From: JAJRXC01 sp047639555
GTDB taxonomy: Bacteria; Actinomycetota; Acidimicrobiia; Acidimicrobiales; Aldehydirespiratoraceae
Assembly: GCA_047639555.1 (NCBI GenBank)
Contig: JBLIOE010000005.1
Coordinates: 78,711-142,710 of the forward strand
Direction of reading: 5' to 3'
DNA: 64,000 nucleotides
Positions 52,506 to 60,638 of this stretch are shown one piece after another. The notes under the pieces were generated by a model. That model made no database searches. It was not told the origin of the DNA and was given only the letters and a program-made list of their open reading frames with translations. The translations under genes and the position numbers were made by a program. Every line of letters begins with the position of its first letter. The stretch's first letter is position 1.

Positions 52506-55500
52506 CTCCCCGTCAGACGACGCTCCAGCATCTCGGTGAGTTCATCCACCGGGCCACCGAGTTCCTCGAGCATCTCGTGGCACTGCTGCATCGCTCGGTG
52601 GGCCGCAGCCCGGTCGCCCCGCTGAAGATGCCCGGCCACGAGCGAACGGTGCGCCGCTTCTGACCACGGCTCAATCTGGATCGTGCGAGAAGCGAGCGCG
52701 ATCGCATCGTCGGTTCGATCGTGGGCCAGCATGAGTTCGGCGCCGCGAACGGCGGCGGAAACGAACCGCACATGAAGCCGCTGCCGTTCAACGTGGAGCC
52801 ATTCGCCTTCCACAATGCCGGCGAGGAGATCGCCGCGGTAGAGATCGATTGCTTCGCTGAGGCAGTCGAGGGCGAGGCTGGGCGCGCCGTCGGTTTCGAG
52901 CTGCTTGGCCTCATCGAGCAAAGAATCGAAGCGCCACAGGTCGACGTCGAGACGGTCGTGTCCGGCGAGGCGAACCCGGTTGCCATCGGCCCGCACGAAG
53001 TAGGCGGCGTCGCCACCGGTGCGACCTTCCTCCAACACCCCGAGCAGGAGGTTGAGGGTGGAGCGCAGGCTTCGCCGCGCCGCTTCTTCGGTGGCTTCGG
53101 GCCAGAGTGCGGTCATCACCGCGTCGCGGGTGGCGTCGGGGTGAACGACGAGGTAACCAAGTAGAGAGCGCACCCGCTCGCGCCGCCAATCGTCGTGTTC
53201 GCTGGTCTCCCCGCCAATCTCGAGTCGTTCACTACCGAGGAGGCGAAGGTGGCGGACTTCGGTGGGGGGCAGCGGCACGGCGGCGAGGATCTCTTTGGCC
53301 GCCATGGCAACGGCTTCGATTGGGTGCTCCGTCCAGTCGCGGAAGCGCTGACGGGCCGGATCGCCGAGCGTGTCGAGCAACCATTCGGCGGTGGGTTTGG
53401 CTTCGGGGCGGCCGGCGGCCCACCCCGCGCATACGAACTCGCAACTCGTCCGGAGGAAGAGCGAGGACACAAGCATCCCGGGATTGTCGGGCCACTTCAC
53501 GGTCCGAAAGACACGGACCGAAGCAGTTGCGTCGAGTTCGCGAAGGGCCTCGCCGAGATCGACATCTCGGGCGGGCATCGGCACGTTCAACCCTTCGAGG
53601 CGCGCGGGTTGATGTCGGGCGATGAGGGCCGCCGAACCGTTATAGGAGAGCCGGGTATTGGGGGCGATGGGAATGCGGTCGAGCAGCGCAACAAGCATTT
53701 CGTGGGCGCCGTCGAGGTCGCCGCGTTCGTGTCGAATGAGGAGCTCGGGAAGGCCGAGGGTGATCTCTACTTGTGGTGCGCCCCGTTCGCCGGCGTAGCG
53801 CGCCGCGAGCGACCAGTGTTGGTCGGCCTCATCCACTCGACCGCTACCGGCGAGTACGGCGGACATCCAGGCGTGGCACAGGAAGCGAGCGCGTTGCGAA
53901 CCAGTGCGGGCTTTCCAAGCATCGGGATCGTTGAGGAGTTCCTCCAGTCGTCCCGCTCGCCACCGTGCAGAGATTGCAATCACTTCAGTGCCGCGTATGC
54001 CGCCGGCGCCATCGAGATAACGGTCCGCGAGTTCGACATCGGTGTCGCCGAGAAACTCGCGGGCCTGGAACTCGAGCCAGTCCGTGATGGCTCGGAATCG
54101 CCCAGTCATCGGCGCGGTGCGGGCTCGTCGCACGGCCGTGAGAATTGCTTCGGGATCACCTTGGGCGATTCCCATGAATGCCCGCGTCACGTCGGTGTAG
54201 GGGATGGCGGCCGCCACACCAAGATCGGCCAGCTCCTGCATACGAAGGGCCACCTCCAGCAGACCGGCGGTGTCTCGCTGAATGTGGAACCAGAAGCCGA
54301 CCTCGGCCATGGCGCTGACGACACCCAGGTTCTCGCCGAGGGCCTCGAATCCATCCGCGGCCTTCCGGAACAGTTCGAGGCATCGCTCGGTTGTGGGATC
54401 GGTGGCCTGTTCGATCAGCCCCTCGATGTGGAGCGAGAGCGGGTGGCGCCGGACTTCTTCGGGGAGCATCGGGAGCCACCGGCCAAGGACGTCGATGTCC
54501 TCAACGTGACCATCGATGATGGCCTGGTGCAGAGCACGGATGACAAGGTCATGTTGGTCGGTGCGGCACGCGAGCTCGACGGCTCGGCCCGGTCGACCGG
54601 AGGACAGTAGGTGCTCGATCGCCCCTCTTTGGTGCGTCTCCCGAGCGATCTCGATGGCTTCGCCGGTGAAGACTTGCGACCAGAGCTGATGAGCCTCGTA
54701 CCAGCCGTCGACCTGCTGAATCATCGGGAGCTCGTCGATTGCTCTCACGGCGTCGATGCCGGTGAGTGCGGTGAGGAGTGAGTCATCGGCTCCGCCGAGC
54801 GCAACAAGAAGGGCGAGAACATCGCGTTGGTCGTGGTCGAGAGTGGCGATGACTTCTTCATCGAGGAAGTCACGAACGGGGCCGGATCGGAGGCCGAGCG
54901 CAACCAGCGCGGGCCAGCCGCCGAGATGGCTGATTTCGTCGGCGGTCCGCCCGGCTCGCGACGCAAGTTCGGTGAGTTCTGCTCGATCGAGCGTGAGGTC
55001 GCTTTCGGTCAACGTCTCGACCCGGCCTTGGGCGGCGAGACGGGCCAGGTTTACCGGTGGGTCGAGTCGCCCGGCCAGCACCACGTGCCCGTTCGCGGGT
55101 AGATCGGCCACGAGTTGGGTGAGGAGTTCGGCTCCGGTCGAACCCTCGGAGATCTCGTGCACGTCATCGAAGACCAAACACACCTGCGCGGGCGAGAGCG
55201 CGACGACGGCGCTACCGATCGATTCGAGCGTTGCGGCGGGGTCGAGTGCGAGCGATTCGGCGATGCCTCGTTGGAGGTGGGCGCCGTCGATGTCGCCCGG
55301 TTCGCAACCCACCCAGACATCGCGGCCTCGGGGAGCCAACAGGTTCTGGCGAACCGCTTGCGACAGCGCGGTCGTCTTGCCGAATCCGGCCGATGCCCGA
55401 ACGACGACCACCCTCGCCTCGAACCTGATCAGGAGTCGACGCAGCACGCCGGGGCGCAGCAGCGCGCCGGCGAGTTCGGGGGGCTGGGCGCGAAACGGCC

Positions 55501-55519
55501 TACTCATCGCGGTGTCCAT
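52502..55519 (-). CDS. MalT/LuxR-like ATPase fused to a BTAD transcriptional activator domain
   Basis: A 1005-residue regulator. The N-terminal P-loop ATPase has VVVRASAGFGKTTALSQAV near residue 40 and VCLVFDDVHEISEG as Walker B. A long TPR-like helical middle (residues ~330-700) follows. The C-terminal part has an OmpR-type winged-helix region (RRERVRSLLGYLVVHPDATR ... ALWPEATEEAARRSLRSTLN) and a BTAD domain ending ELLGG-like as EMLEELGGPVDELTEML. It is a signal-sensing STAND-type activator. ATG 55519 is chosen because TACCGT lies 9 bases upstream. It overlaps the end of nfeD by 4 bases on the opposite strand. Confidence 0.85.
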   Translation of the reverse strand: MDTAMSRPFRAQPPELAGALLRPGVLRRLLIRFEARVVVVRASAGFGKTTALSQAVRQNLLAPRGRDVWVGCEPGDIDGAHLQRGIAESLALDPAATLESIGSAVVALSPAQVCLVFDDVHEISEGSTGAELLTQLVADLPANGHVVLAGRLDPPVNLARLAAQGRVETLTESDLTLDRAELTELASRAGRTADEISHLGGWPALVALGLRSGPVRDFLDEEVIATLDHDQRDVLALLVALGGADDSLLTALTGIDAVRAIDELPMIQQVDGWYEAHQLWSQVFTGEAIEIARETHQRGAIEHLLSSGRPGRAVELACRTDQHDLVIRALHQAIIDGHVEDIDVLGRWLPMLPEEVRRHPLSLHIEGLIEQATDPTTERCLELFRKAADGFEALGENLGVVSAMAEVGFWFHIQRDTAGLLEVALRMQELADLGVAAAIPYTDVTRAFMGIAQGDPEAILTAVRRARTAPMTGRFRAITDWLEFQAREFLGDTDVELADRYLDGAGGIRGTEVIAISARWRAGRLEELLNDPDAWKARTGSQRARFLCHAWMSAVLAGSGRVDEADQHWSLAARYAGERGAPQVEITLGLPELLIRHERGDLDGAHEMLVALLDRIPIAPNTRLSYNGSAALIARHQPARLEGLNVPMPARDVDLGEALRELDATASVRVFRTVKWPDNPGMLVSSLFLRTSCEFVCAGWAAGRPEAKPTAEWLLDTLGDPARQRFRDWTEHPIEAVAMAAKEILAAVPLPPTEVRHLRLLGSERLEIGGETSEHDDWRRERVRSLLGYLVVHPDATRDAVMTALWPEATEEAARRSLRSTLNLLLGVLEEGRTGGDAAYFVRADGNRVRLAGHDRLDVDLWRFDSLLDEAKQLETDGAPSLALDCLSEAIDLYRGDLLAGIVEGEWLHVERQRLHVRFVSAAVRGAELMLAHDRTDDAIALASRTIQIEPWSEAAHRSLVAGHLQRGDRAAAHRAMQQCHEMLEELGGPVDELTEMLERRLTGS

Positions 55520-55528
55520 GTGGGTGCG

Positions 55529-55534
55529 ACGGTA
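55529..55534 (-). promoter_or_regulatory. -10 box (TACCGT) of the BTAD regulator gene
   Basis: TACCGT on the minus strand, 9 bases before the ATG at 55519. The remaining 234 bases up to whiB hold only AT-richer regulatory sequence with no gene; GAGAAGGGG before 55769 is the whiB ribosome binding site. Confidence 0.4.
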
Positions 55535-55768
55535 CCTCTCACACCTCGGAGGCTGCCGGTTGAGTGTCATCAGACCGTCACCCGAACAAGGTTCGGAAAG
55601 ATTTTCTCAGGAAATATTCTGGCGAGTCGATACCAAGAAATTGGGGCCTACCGGCAAAAATTCGGGAAACGTCACGCGCAGTGGTCGGTTTTGAGAAACG
55701 ACCGCGATGAGCGGTTGTGACATTCGTCTCACTTCTAGTAAGCCAGCGACTGGAGAAGGGGACAAATT

Positions 55769-56023
55769 ATGGGTGTGGGCAACGGAATAGTGCATTGGCA
55801 GCTGAAGGCGGCATGCCGGGGGCCGCAGGCGGCGGTGTTTTTCCCGCCGACGAGTCCGGAGCGCAGGGACGAGAAACGGTTCCGCGAACGCAACGCCAAG
55901 GCGATCTGCGAAATGTGCTCGGTGCGGTCCGACTGCTTGTCGTACGCGCTCACCATCCGAGAGCAACACGGCATCTGGGGCGGGCTCAGTGAGAGCGAAC
56001 GCCGAGAGCTTCAGACAGTCTGA
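55769..56023 (+). CDS. WhiB-family iron-sulfur transcriptional regulator
   Basis: An 84-residue Wbl protein. The four [4Fe-4S] ligands are Cys16, Cys47, Cys50 and Cys56 (AICEMCSVRSDCL), followed by the turn GIWGGLSESERREL. These proteins sense O2 or NO through the cluster and act with sigma-A. GAAGGGG precedes the ATG. The comparatively long 249-base gap upstream (shared with the BTAD gene) is the likely control region. Which Wbl class it is cannot be decided from length alone. Confidence 0.93.
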   Translation: MGVGNGIVHWQLKAACRGPQAAVFFPPTSPERRDEKRFRERNAKAICEMCSVRSDCLSYALTIREQHGIWGGLSESERRELQTV

Positions 56024-56037
56024 AGCGCGGCTCGTAC

Positions 56038-57759
56038 TCAGTCGAGTGCGGGAAGTCGAGGACCGGCAACGCGCAAGTCGTCGCGCCGTCGAGTGACGCC
56101 GTTGTTGTCGAGGTGGGTTACCAACGGAATCGCAAACTTGCGGCTCGTGCCCCACGCGTCGCGGATCTCCGCCACCGTCACACCCTCGGGCTGATCTCTC
56201 AAAAGTTCGGCCACGACACGAGCGGCGGCATCCACCGCCGCGGCGGCGAAGTAGACACCCTCGGCCTCAACCACGTTGCCTCGGCGCACGAGTTCGCGGA
56301 GCTCGGCCCGATCGAAGCCGTCGGAATCCGGCGGCGCGAACGGCGCCGCTTCAAGGGCTGAGACAAACGGATGATCGGCGAGCGGGTCGACCGCATCGGC
56401 CACGCGAATATGGCCACCGTCGAGTTCGTACCCGTCGAGGCCATCGAGCACCGCCCGTTCGAACTCGTCGAGTCCGGCGACGTCGAGACCGAGCGGCCCC
56501 GCCTCAAGGATCGCCGCCTCAACTGAGGCCGTTGTGGCCGCGAGGACTTCGGGGGCAACCGCCCAGCGGCCGACATCGGCGGCGCGCTTCTCGCCTGTGA
56601 GTCGGAAGAGGTGGTCGATGTCGACACGGCCGCGTTCGGCGATCACCCGGTTGACGGAGCGTTCGGGTTCGGCTTTCGCCGCAGCGACGACCGGATCGAT
56701 GTCGAGGATCTCACCACCGCCGAGTGTCTCGCCGCGTCCGGATTCCCGGAGAATGAACCGATCACCGGGCAGGAGCGGCAACCCGACGGGGAGATGGACC
56801 CGGACAGCGCCGCGCACGCCGGGCGCGATCTCTGATGGTCCGAGCACTCGAACCCGCACCGGGTATTCGCCCGACCCGATGTAGGCGACGTGGGCCCCGC
56901 GCCGCGTGACGGGATGGTCGAGCGCCTGGAGCACCTGGAGCTGGCCATCGAATCGGTGGGTGACATGCCACTGGTCAGCCTTCACCAGCACGTCGCCGCG
57001 TCGGAGCTGGTCGTGGCTCACGCCGGTGAGGTTCACGGCCACGCGATTGCCCGGGCCGACCTTGGTGCGCTCGGCGTGGAGGCTCTGCAGCGCCCGGATG
57101 CGGACGGAGTGGTGGCCGGGCAAGACGTCGAGTTCGTCGTCGACGCGGATGAGGCCGCCGGTGAGTGTGCCCGTCACGACGGTTCCGGAGCCCTTCGCCG
57201 CGAACACGCGGTCGATCCACAGGCGGGGCCGTTTGTGGTCAGCCGCCGTGGGTGTGGTGTCGAGCATGGTGTCGAGCGCCCGCTGCAGGTCATCGATGCC
57301 GACCCCGTCAAGTGCGTCGACTTCCACGATCGGCGCATCCTCCAGGAAGGTGCCGGCGACGCGATCGGCGATCTCGAGGGCGGCCAGTTCGCGGAGTTCC
57401 TCGTCGGCCAGGCCGGTCTTCGTGAGCGCGATCAAGCCGTGCTGAATACCGAGCAGGGAAAGGATGCGGAGGTGCTCTTCAGACTGCGGCTTCCAACCCT
57501 CGGTGGCCGCGACAACGAAGATGCAGGCATCGACACTGCCGACACCGGCCAGCATGTTCTTGAGGAAACGAACATGGCCGGGCACGTCGATAAAGGCGAC
57601 ACCGCGCCCCGATGGCAACCCGGCCGACGCAAAGCCGAGGTCGATCGTGAGGCCTCGCTCCTTCTCTTCGGCGAGACGATCAGGGTCGGTGCCGGTGAGG
57701 GCCTTGACGAGGGTGGACTTGCCGTGGTCGACATGGCCGGCAGTGGCAATGACGTGCAT
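56038..57759 (-). CDS. selB: Selenocysteine-specific elongation factor
   Basis: A 573-residue GTPase that delivers Sec-tRNA to UGA codons marked by a SECIS hairpin. The G1 motif is AGHVDHGKST (residues 7-16), G3 is FIDVPGHVRF, and ALTKTGLADEEL is the G4 region (NKxD reads TKTG, as in SelB). Domains II and III and four short winged-helix modules follow, ending VTVAEIRDAWGTSRKFAIPL, the SECIS-binding end. Length is slightly short but complete. The ATG overlaps the selA stop by one base. Confidence 0.93.
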   Translation of the reverse strand: MHVIATAGHVDHGKSTLVKALTGTDPDRLAEEKERGLTIDLGFASAGLPSGRGVAFIDVPGHVRFLKNMLAGVGSVDACIFVVAATEGWKPQSEEHLRILSLLGIQHGLIALTKTGLADEELRELAALEIADRVAGTFLEDAPIVEVDALDGVGIDDLQRALDTMLDTTPTAADHKRPRLWIDRVFAAKGSGTVVTGTLTGGLIRVDDELDVLPGHHSVRIRALQSLHAERTKVGPGNRVAVNLTGVSHDQLRRGDVLVKADQWHVTHRFDGQLQVLQALDHPVTRRGAHVAYIGSGEYPVRVRVLGPSEIAPGVRGAVRVHLPVGLPLLPGDRFILRESGRGETLGGGEILDIDPVVAAAKAEPERSVNRVIAERGRVDIDHLFRLTGEKRAADVGRWAVAPEVLAATTASVEAAILEAGPLGLDVAGLDEFERAVLDGLDGYELDGGHIRVADAVDPLADHPFVSALEAAPFAPPDSDGFDRAELRELVRRGNVVEAEGVYFAAAAVDAAARVVAELLRDQPEGVTVAEIRDAWGTSRKFAIPLVTHLDNNGVTRRRDDLRVAGPRLPALD

Positions 57760-59033
57760 CAGCAGGCAGCCAGTGCGGCAGCGACCTCGGCATCGTCGTG
57801 AGGATCGACGGTTCGGAGATCGACGATTGTCCGACCTTCGGAGACGCGCGCCACGAGCGGCCGGTCCCGATCTCGAAGCATGGAGCGATGATCGCCGGGG
57901 ATCGTAATACCCACCGAGGCGAAGCCAACTTCGGGCAGCGTGCCGCCACCGGGCGTCGATTCGATGTCGACCACGGTGCCAACGCCGAGCGCTTCGGCCC
58001 GGCTGCGCAGGCTGTCGACCGAGCGACCGACCATTTGCCAGAAGGGGATCGCGTCGCCGTCGGCGTCGAGATAGGCGAGCGCGGTGGCTTGGAGCGCACC
58101 GAGCACGAGCGAGCCGGGCCGCAGCGCCCGGGCCAGCGGGTGACGCGAGATCGTGGCGATGAGATCGGCGCGACCCGCGATGATGCCGGCCTGAGGGCCG
58201 CCGAAGAGTTTGTCGCCGGAGAAGGTGACAATGTCGGCCCCGGCCTCGAGGGTCTGCCGCGCCGCCGGTTCGTCGGCCAGCCAGCCGGGTGGGCCCCCGT
58301 CGAGCCACGGGCAGCGCGAGTCGAGCAGACCCGATCCGATGTCGGCGACGAGCGGTCGATCGAGTTCGGCCAACTGAGCGGTTCGCGGGGCCTCGGTGAA
58401 GCCGATGATCTTGTAGTTGGACTGGTGGACCTGCAGGAGGAGCGCGGCATCGTCGCCGTGTTCGTCGATTGCTCGTTGAAAGTCGGCGACGCGGGTGCGG
58501 TTGGTCGTGCCGACTTCGATGAGTCGAGCGCCCGAACGTTCCATCACCTCCGGCACGCGGAAGCCGCCGCCGATTTCGACGAGCTCGCTCCGGCTGACCA
58601 CCACACCCTTGCCCTCGGCCAGTGCGGCGAGTGTGAGCATTACGGCGGCGGCGCAATTGTTTACGACAATCGCCGCTTCCGCCCCGCAGGCCTTGGCGAT
58701 CAGTGCGGGGGCGGTCGCCATACGCGATCCGCGTTCGCCGGTGGTCAGGTCGAGTTCGAGGTTTGAGTAGGTCGCGTCTTGGGTCCACGCCATTGGCGCT
58801 CTCCCAAGGTTGGTGTGAAGCAACGTGCCGGTGCCGTTGATCACCGGGGTGAGGAGACGACGGGCCGTCGATTGGGCGATTCGGCGGGCATCGTCGGGAG
58901 ACCCCAAAGCGATGGCTTCACGAGCGGCGTCCACCAATAGCGGGTGCGGGAGGCCGACGTCAGCGATCGAACGCGCCAGCTTATCGACCGAGGGTGGACG
59001 GTCTGGGGAAACGGCGTCGGGGGGGTTTGTCAC
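57759..59033 (-). CDS. selA: L-seryl-tRNA(Sec) selenium transferase
   Basis: A 424-residue PLP enzyme that converts Ser-tRNA(Sec) to Sec-tRNA(Sec) with selenophosphate. The N-terminal domain (PPSVDKLARSIADVGLPHPL) binds the tRNA; INGTGTLLHTNLGRAP is conserved, and DIVTFSGDKLFGGPQAGI holds the PLP Lys. The start is uncertain: the GTG at 59033 lies 9 bases after TAGGCT, while the GTG at 59039 is only 3 bases away. The gene follows the phosphotransferase gene (stop at 59041) and is coupled to selB. selD and selC are not in the window. Confidence 0.93.
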   Translation of the reverse strand: MTNPPDAVSPDRPPSVDKLARSIADVGLPHPLLVDAAREAIALGSPDDARRIAQSTARRLLTPVINGTGTLLHTNLGRAPMAWTQDATYSNLELDLTTGERGSRMATAPALIAKACGAEAAIVVNNCAAAVMLTLAALAEGKGVVVSRSELVEIGGGFRVPEVMERSGARLIEVGTTNRTRVADFQRAIDEHGDDAALLLQVHQSNYKIIGFTEAPRTAQLAELDRPLVADIGSGLLDSRCPWLDGGPPGWLADEPAARQTLEAGADIVTFSGDKLFGGPQAGIIAGRADLIATISRHPLARALRPGSLVLGALQATALAYLDADGDAIPFWQMVGRSVDSLRSRAEALGVGTVVDIESTPGGGTLPEVGFASVGITIPGDHRSMLRDRDRPLVARVSEGRTIVDLRTVDPHDDAEVAAALAAC

Positions 59034-59040
59034 GGTCACC

Positions 59041-60090
59041 TCAGCCTAGGAGGGAGACGTGGTCGGCGACCGCGTTGAGACCTCGTTCAGCATTTCGGCG
59101 GAGGAATTTGGCGCCCCGTTCGTCGGCCGGCTCCACGACCGCGATCGCACTCACCGGATTCGGGAGGTTAAGCATGTGGCCGAGTCGATAGTCACGCCAC
59201 AGTTCGTCGAGCTCGACGTCAACGCCGCCGACTGCCAGTTCGTCTCGATAGCGCTCGATCAACGCGGGCTCAAGCCGGCGGCGATTGTCGGTAGTCAGAG
59301 ATCCCGCGGCGAAGAACGCCACGTCGTAGACACCTCGGCTGTGGGTCGCGAGTTGGAAGTCGAGAAGCACCGCACCAGTCGGGCCGAAGCGGAGATTGTC
59401 GAGTCGGGCGTCGCCGTGGACGAGTGTGCGATTGCCCACAGCGAACTCATCGATCGCCTGATCGAACCACGGCCGCGCCAGCGCGACGGCCTCGGCGATC
59501 TCTGGGCTCACACCACCGAGCCGGTCGACGCACATGTCCCAGGTCATGTCGAGAATCATTCCGTAGCCCGCGACCGCGGGGTGGTGGGTGTCGGGGAGCC
59601 AGTGCAAGTCACCGAGCCGACCATTATTCCAGTACGCCGCGTGCCACTGGGCGAGCGCGGCGACCGCTGCGAAGGCTTGCTCGTCGGTCGCCCCCTCGAC
59701 ACCGTCGCCGGCAGTGAGGTGGCTGAGGTCCTCCAGAAGAAGCCAGCCCCGGCCTGTGGCGTCGTCCCACTCTTGGGCCAACGCCCTCGGCGCAGAGGCG
59801 TGCGCCCACGGCCGGAGGTCTCGATACACACCGGCCTCTCGTCGGTCATAACCGAACTGGTCGACGATGTCCTGGTTGGCGGGAATCGTGGTGGGCAGCT
59901 TGGCGACAACGGAGGTTGGTCCTTCGCCGCCGCTCCATTTCAGGCGAACACGGGCGATCGTTCCGAGGAAGCCGGCCGCGTCGTCGATGGCTTCGACGGT
60001 GGCTTCACTGACGTGTCCGGAGGCTTCGCCGGCGGCGACGAGCACCTCGGTGAGCACATCGGCCTGAAGGTCGGCGAGGTCGCGGAACAT
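59041..60090 (-). CDS. Aminoglycoside-phosphotransferase-family protein
   Basis: A 349-residue kinase-like protein. TLVHGDARLDNLRFG carries the catalytic Asp and the metal Asn; VLLDFQLATHSRG is the second metal site. GRGWLLLEDLSHLTAGD is the hinge region. It belongs to the same broad family as the partial gene at 1-599. TAGGCT ends 7 bases before the ATG at 60090. The substrate is unknown. Confidence 0.87.
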   Translation of the reverse strand: MFRDLADLQADVLTEVLVAAGEASGHVSEATVEAIDDAAGFLGTIARVRLKWSGGEGPTSVVAKLPTTIPANQDIVDQFGYDRREAGVYRDLRPWAHASAPRALAQEWDDATGRGWLLLEDLSHLTAGDGVEGATDEQAFAAVAALAQWHAAYWNNGRLGDLHWLPDTHHPAVAGYGMILDMTWDMCVDRLGGVSPEIAEAVALARPWFDQAIDEFAVGNRTLVHGDARLDNLRFGPTGAVLLDFQLATHSRGVYDVAFFAAGSLTTDNRRRLEPALIERYRDELAVGGVDVELDELWRDYRLGHMLNLPNPVSAIAVVEPADERGAKFLRRNAERGLNAVADHVSLLG

Positions 60091-60097
60091 GGGAGCG

Positions 60098-60107
60098 AGC
60101 CTAGGAT
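60098..60107. promoter_or_regulatory. Overlapping divergent -10 boxes in a 23-bp gap
   Basis: On the minus strand TAGGCT (60103-60098) is 7 bases before the ATG at 60090; on the plus strand TAGGAT (60102-60107) is 6 bases before the GTG at 60114. They overlap within the palindrome CCTAGG. Both mRNAs would be leaderless. Confidence 0.55.
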
Positions 60108-60113
60108 GCGAGC

Positions 60114-60626
60114 GTGTTCGGGTTCCTGCTCCTCCTCTTTAGTGTTGTGACGATCACCGAGATTTGGTTGATCGTGCAGGTCACCTCCGTCATGGGTGGT
60201 TGGGAAACCTTCGGACTTCTCATCCTCGACAGCGCGATCGGTGCGTGGCTGGTTCGCCGGGAAGGTATGTCGATTCTCGGCAAGATCCAGGGCGAACTCA
60301 ACCAAGGGAAACTCCCCACCAACCCGTTGATCGATGGCGCCCTTGTTCTCGTGGCGGGCGCCCTCATGCTCACGCCCGGATTCCTGACCGATGGCCTCGG
60401 TCTGCTGCTGCTGTTGCCGCCTACACGCGCGATTGTCCGCAACATCTTGAAGAAGCGTTTCGCGGGCCGAGTCTCCGTTGGTGGCGGTTCCTTCGGTGCG
60501 TCGTTCGGTGGATTCGGCCCGACCGGTCAGCCCGGTAGCGGTGTCACCGACGTGCGGTGGAGCGACGCCACCCACGACGACGATCCGCCGTCCGACGCGA
60601 TCGAGCTCGGGCCGACGAGCGAATAG
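60114..60626 (+). CDS. fxsA: FxsA-family membrane protein
   Basis: A 170-residue membrane protein with three to four helices. ITEIWLIVQVTSVMGGW, LDSAIGAWLVRREGM and LMLTPGFLTDGLGLLLLLPPT are the FxsA signature. In E. coli, overexpressed FxsA relieves F-plasmid exclusion of phage T7; the normal role is unknown. A Gly-rich and acidic tail of about 55 residues follows. Confidence 0.9.
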   Translation: MFGFLLLLFSVVTITEIWLIVQVTSVMGGWETFGLLILDSAIGAWLVRREGMSILGKIQGELNQGKLPTNPLIDGALVLVAGALMLTPGFLTDGLGLLLLLPPTRAIVRNILKKRFAGRVSVGGGSFGASFGGFGPTGQPGSGVTDVRWSDATHDDDPPSDAIELGPTSE

Positions 60627-60638
60627 CCCGACCGCGGG

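Noticed and set aside
56023..59041. A tRNA-Sec gene near selA/selB
   Set aside because: The genes abut or overlap, leaving no room for a ~95-base tRNA, and no matching cloverleaf was seen in the flanking gaps.
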